This document shows positions 61,826 to 64,000 of a stretch of 64,000 nt of DNA, in pieces. Source of the DNA: Streptomyces collinus Tu 365. Its GTDB lineage: Bacteria; Actinomycetota; Actinomycetes; Streptomycetales; Streptomycetaceae. The notes below the pieces were generated by a model. The model made no database searches. It worked only from the letters and a program-made list of their open reading frames with translations, and was not told the DNA's origin. Numbering within the stretch: position 1 is the stretch's first letter; each line of letters starts with the position of its first letter. Both the position numbers and the translations under genes were made by a program. Where the stretch lies: assembly GCF_000444875.1 (NCBI RefSeq), contig NC_021985.1, forward strand, positions 7,894,170 to 7,958,169, given 5' to 3'.

Positions 61826-62404
61826 ATGGGTGTCTATCTGGTGAGTGTCGCCGCGCGGGCGTGGTCGCGGCCGGGGGAGGACGGGTACGGGGACGTCGCC
61901 GCCGCGCTGAACACCGAGCTGGAGCGGCGCGGGCTGCCCCCTTACGAGCCGCGGCAGGCCGTACGAGAGGCGCCGGGCTGGTTCGAGGAGAAGGTCAGCC
62001 CGTCCATGGACGGCTTCGTGGCGCTGTGCAGGACGCTGCTGACCGACGCGGAGCTGTCGACTCTCCTCGACTGGAGTGTGCTGGTGCCGTTCGCGCTGGA
62101 GGAGGAGATCGTGCTCCCCGTCGGCACCGCGTACTCCGGCGAGGAGACAACGGTCGCCGGGGCCCCGCGGGTGCTCGCCCTGGCCGAGCGGCTGGCCGGC
62201 GCCGTCGAACTGCCCGAGGACGCGATGCCGGCGGGCGCGAACCTCACATTGAGTCTGTGGTTCCTGGAGGGCGGGGCGGAGCGGACCGCCCGGGTGCGGC
62301 CCGGCCCGTGGGCCGAGGACCGGGACGCAGCCTTCTACGTCGCGCTCTACCTACGCGCCGCGCAGCACTCCCTGCGGCACGGCTGCCCGATGACCTACTC
62401 CTGA
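61826..62404 (+). CDS. Conserved protein of unknown function
   Basis: A 192-residue protein with no recognised motif: MGVYLVSVAARAWSRPGEDGYGDVAAAL at the start, ALCRTLLTDAELSTLLDWSVLVPFALEEEIVLPVGTAYSGEETTVAGAPRVL in the middle. No signal peptide or membrane helix is seen. Similar proteins of unknown role occur in Streptomyces. ATG at 61826 has no strong ribosome site; its frame extends upstream to 61565 without start evidence. Confidence 0.7.
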   Translation: MGVYLVSVAARAWSRPGEDGYGDVAAALNTELERRGLPPYEPRQAVREAPGWFEEKVSPSMDGFVALCRTLLTDAELSTLLDWSVLVPFALEEEIVLPVGTAYSGEETTVAGAPRVLALAERLAGAVELPEDAMPAGANLTLSLWFLEGGAERTARVRPGPWAEDRDAAFYVALYLRAAQHSLRHGCPMTYS

Positions 62405-62854
62405 GCCACGGCGGCGGCCGACCGGCCGGAGAGACCGTACGTCCGTCTCCTGCCCGGAACACCACTGCGGCGCCGTCCACCGAGATCATCGGGGTGGCGG
62501 AGTGAGCCGGGTACCGTCCGGCAAGGTGACGAGCGATGGATGTGCCGGGCGTGGCACGGCGGGCCGCACGGTCGAGTACTCGGGTGTCGGCGGGCAAGCC
62601 AACCGCTCAGTCCAGGTGCCGTTGACGGGGGCAAAGGCGCTACCCGTTTCTACTGCACCTGTCGCGTCGCTCAGGCCGGCCGCGCGCCGCGATCCGATGG
62701 CCCGCTACTTCCCATTTGAGTGAGAGGGCGGTGAGACCGGTACGCAGTTAAGTCTCCGTTCAGATTCCGTGCATGTCGACCGACGGATACTCCCCAAGAT
62801 CTGGATTGCCCACAGAGTCCGGATCCAGTTTTCGGAAGTCTGGAAAGGCCGCTC
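62405..62854. other. 450-base region with no clear gene
   Basis: No credible ORF is seen. The promoter of the downstream glycosyltransferase gene should be here. Confidence 0.4.
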
Positions 62855-64000
62855 ATGTTCACGTCCCACAGCGAGCCGACCCAAGAGCGGGGCGCCGAGC
62901 CGGCGACGGTGCGTGCCAACTCCGCCGTGCTGAGCTGGCCCGGCGACGACGGGTCGGCGCTACCCGCGCCCCGCACGGGTACCGCGCGGCCGGCCTACGA
63001 GCTCCCGGTGTTGCTGGGCATCGTGATGGTCGCCGCCCTGCTCGCCCTGTGGGGCCTGGACGACAGCTCGTTCCATGCGTTCTACGCGGCCGGCGTGCGC
63101 AGCATGACCGACAATCCGGTCGCTTTCTTCTACGGATCCTTCGATCCGGGCAACACGATCACGATCGACAAACTGCCCGGCTACCTGTGGCCGCAGGCCC
63201 TGTCGGCGCTGGTCTTCGGCTTTCATCCATGGGCGCTGGTACTGCCGCAGGCGATCGAAGGCATGGCCTGCGTGGTCCTGCTCCATGGCCTGGTACGCCG
63301 CTGGGCGGGCGTGCCGGCCGGTCTGCTGGCGGCGGGCTTTCTGACGCTCACTCCCGTGTTCGTCGGCCTTGGGCGGTCCGTCACGGAGGACTCGCCGTTC
63401 ACCCTTCTGCTGCTTCTCGCCGCCGCGGCCACCCAGCGGGCGACCGAGGGAGGCCGGCGTCGCCGGCTGCTGCTCGCCGGGGTGTGGGTGGGCGCGGCCT
63501 TCCAGTGCAAGATGCTGGAGGCCTGGGCGGTGTTGCCCGCGCTCGCCGTGACCTACCTCGTCGCCGCGCCCACGGCCCTACGCCGTCGGCTCCTGGACGT
63601 CGCGCTGGCCGGCGCGGTGGCGTGCGGCGTGTCGCTGTCGTGGATGGTGGTGGCCACGCTGACCCCGGCGTCCGAGCGCCCCTACCTCGACGGCACCACG
63701 GACAACTCGGCGTATGGTCTGGTCGTCGGCTACAACTTCCTGACCCGCTTCCACGGGCTCGACGCGGCCGCCGCCGGTAGCGTCGCCCCCAACGAGAGTT
63801 TGCGGACGGCCGGCACCGGGCCCGGCATGGGCGACAGCGTCTGGAAGATGTTCAGCCCCGGGATCGCCACACAAACCGGATGGCTGTACCCGCTGGCCGC
63901 GCTCGGGGTCGCGGGCGGCGCATGGGCGCTGTGGCGGCGGCGTGCGGCCCGCACGGACCGGGTGCTGGCAGGCTATGTGCTGTGGGGGTCGTGGCTGGTC
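62855..64000 (+). CDS. GT39-type (ArnT/PMT-like) membrane glycosyltransferase, 3' end outside window
   Basis: The first 382 codons of a polytopic membrane enzyme. After a soluble leader of about 45 residues comes a first helix (PVLLGIVMVAALLALWGL), then the family loop FYAAGVRSMTDNPVAFFYGSFDPGNTITIDKLPGYLWPQAL, and further helices (ALVLPQAIEGMACVVLLHGLV, PAGLLAAGFLTLTPVFVGL, and others). The DPGNT and DKLPG motifs are typical of actinobacterial GT39/GT83-like mannosyl- or arabinosyl-transferases using polyprenyl-phosphate donors. The SVTEDSP loop marks the next external segment. ATG at 62855 follows GGAAAGG. The acceptor is unknown. Confidence 0.88.
   Translation, partial: MFTSHSEPTQERGAEPATVRANSAVLSWPGDDGSALPAPRTGTARPAYELPVLLGIVMVAALLALWGLDDSSFHAFYAAGVRSMTDNPVAFFYGSFDPGNTITIDKLPGYLWPQALSALVFGFHPWALVLPQAIEGMACVVLLHGLVRRWAGVPAGLLAAGFLTLTPVFVGLGRSVTEDSPFTLLLLLAAAATQRATEGGRRRRLLLAGVWVGAAFQCKMLEAWAVLPALAVTYLVAAPTALRRRLLDVALAGAVACGVSLSWMVVATLTPASERPYLDGTTDNSAYGLVVGYNFLTRFHGLDAAAAGSVAPNESLRTAGTGPGMGDSVWKMFSPGIATQTGWLYPLAALGVAGGAWALWRRRAARTDRVLAGYVLWGSWLV

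Overview
The window is high-GC (about 70% or more) actinobacterial DNA. Codon use, GTG starts, an RheA-type heat-shock operator, a LAL-type LuxR regulator, an HTH-STAND-WD40 protein and two DUF2267 proteins all point to Streptomyces or a very close relative. It reads like accessory chromosome: one natural-product locus, then many stress, signalling and redox genes with several decayed genes between them. No tRNA, rRNA, CRISPR array or insertion sequence was recognised.

Region 1 (1-17738, minus strand) is the end of a non-ribosomal peptide synthetase (NRPS) locus. Two giant genes overlap by a GTGA junction. The first has the order C-A-T-E-C-A-T. The second has C-A-T-C-A-T-C-A-T and then the first 30 residues of a thioesterase cut by the window edge. 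Together they are a five-module line. Specificity pockets read by eye suggest D-(probably cationic residue), L-Ser, an aliphatic residue, an unassigned residue, then Gly. The first C domain looks like the acyl-accepting C domain of EntF/DhbF/VabF, so the peptide may be N-capped with an aryl or acyl acid. No acid-activating, MbtH, export or regulatory gene lies on this side.

Region 2 (17.7-28.5 kb) holds a frameshifted oxidoreductase remnant, an NfeD-like plus flotillin operon, an orphan PemK/MazF-like protein, a GT87-type membrane protein, a large HTH-STAND-WD40 protein, a phospholipase D family protein and a small hydrophobic protein with a strong terminator.

Region 3 (29-41.6 kb) is stress and redox. 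It has a winged-helix regulator divergent from an STAS protein, a SpoIIE-type phosphatase gene broken by an in-frame amber codon, a four-helix membrane protein, an alcohol dehydrogenase, and an SRPBCC/alcohol dehydrogenase operon. A small heat-shock protein follows, controlled by an RheA-type operator and leading two DUF2267 genes. A TetR/VOC divergent pair and a third medium-chain dehydrogenase close the region.

Region 4 (41.9-53.9 kb) has a secreted S53 peptidase behind a LAL regulator, a kinase scrap, and a sensory transporter unit. That unit is lipoprotein, two ATPases, an FtsX-type permease and an OmpR-type response regulator in one direction, with the histidine kinase divergent.

Region 5 (54-64 kb) holds an Old Yellow Enzyme, a beta-lactamase-fold hydrolase, a histidine phosphatase, a metallo-beta-lactamase-fold protein, a truncated frameshifted gene, a transmembrane Ser/Thr kinase, a zinc-ribbon protein, a protein of unknown function and the start of a GT39-type glycosyltransferase that leaves the window.
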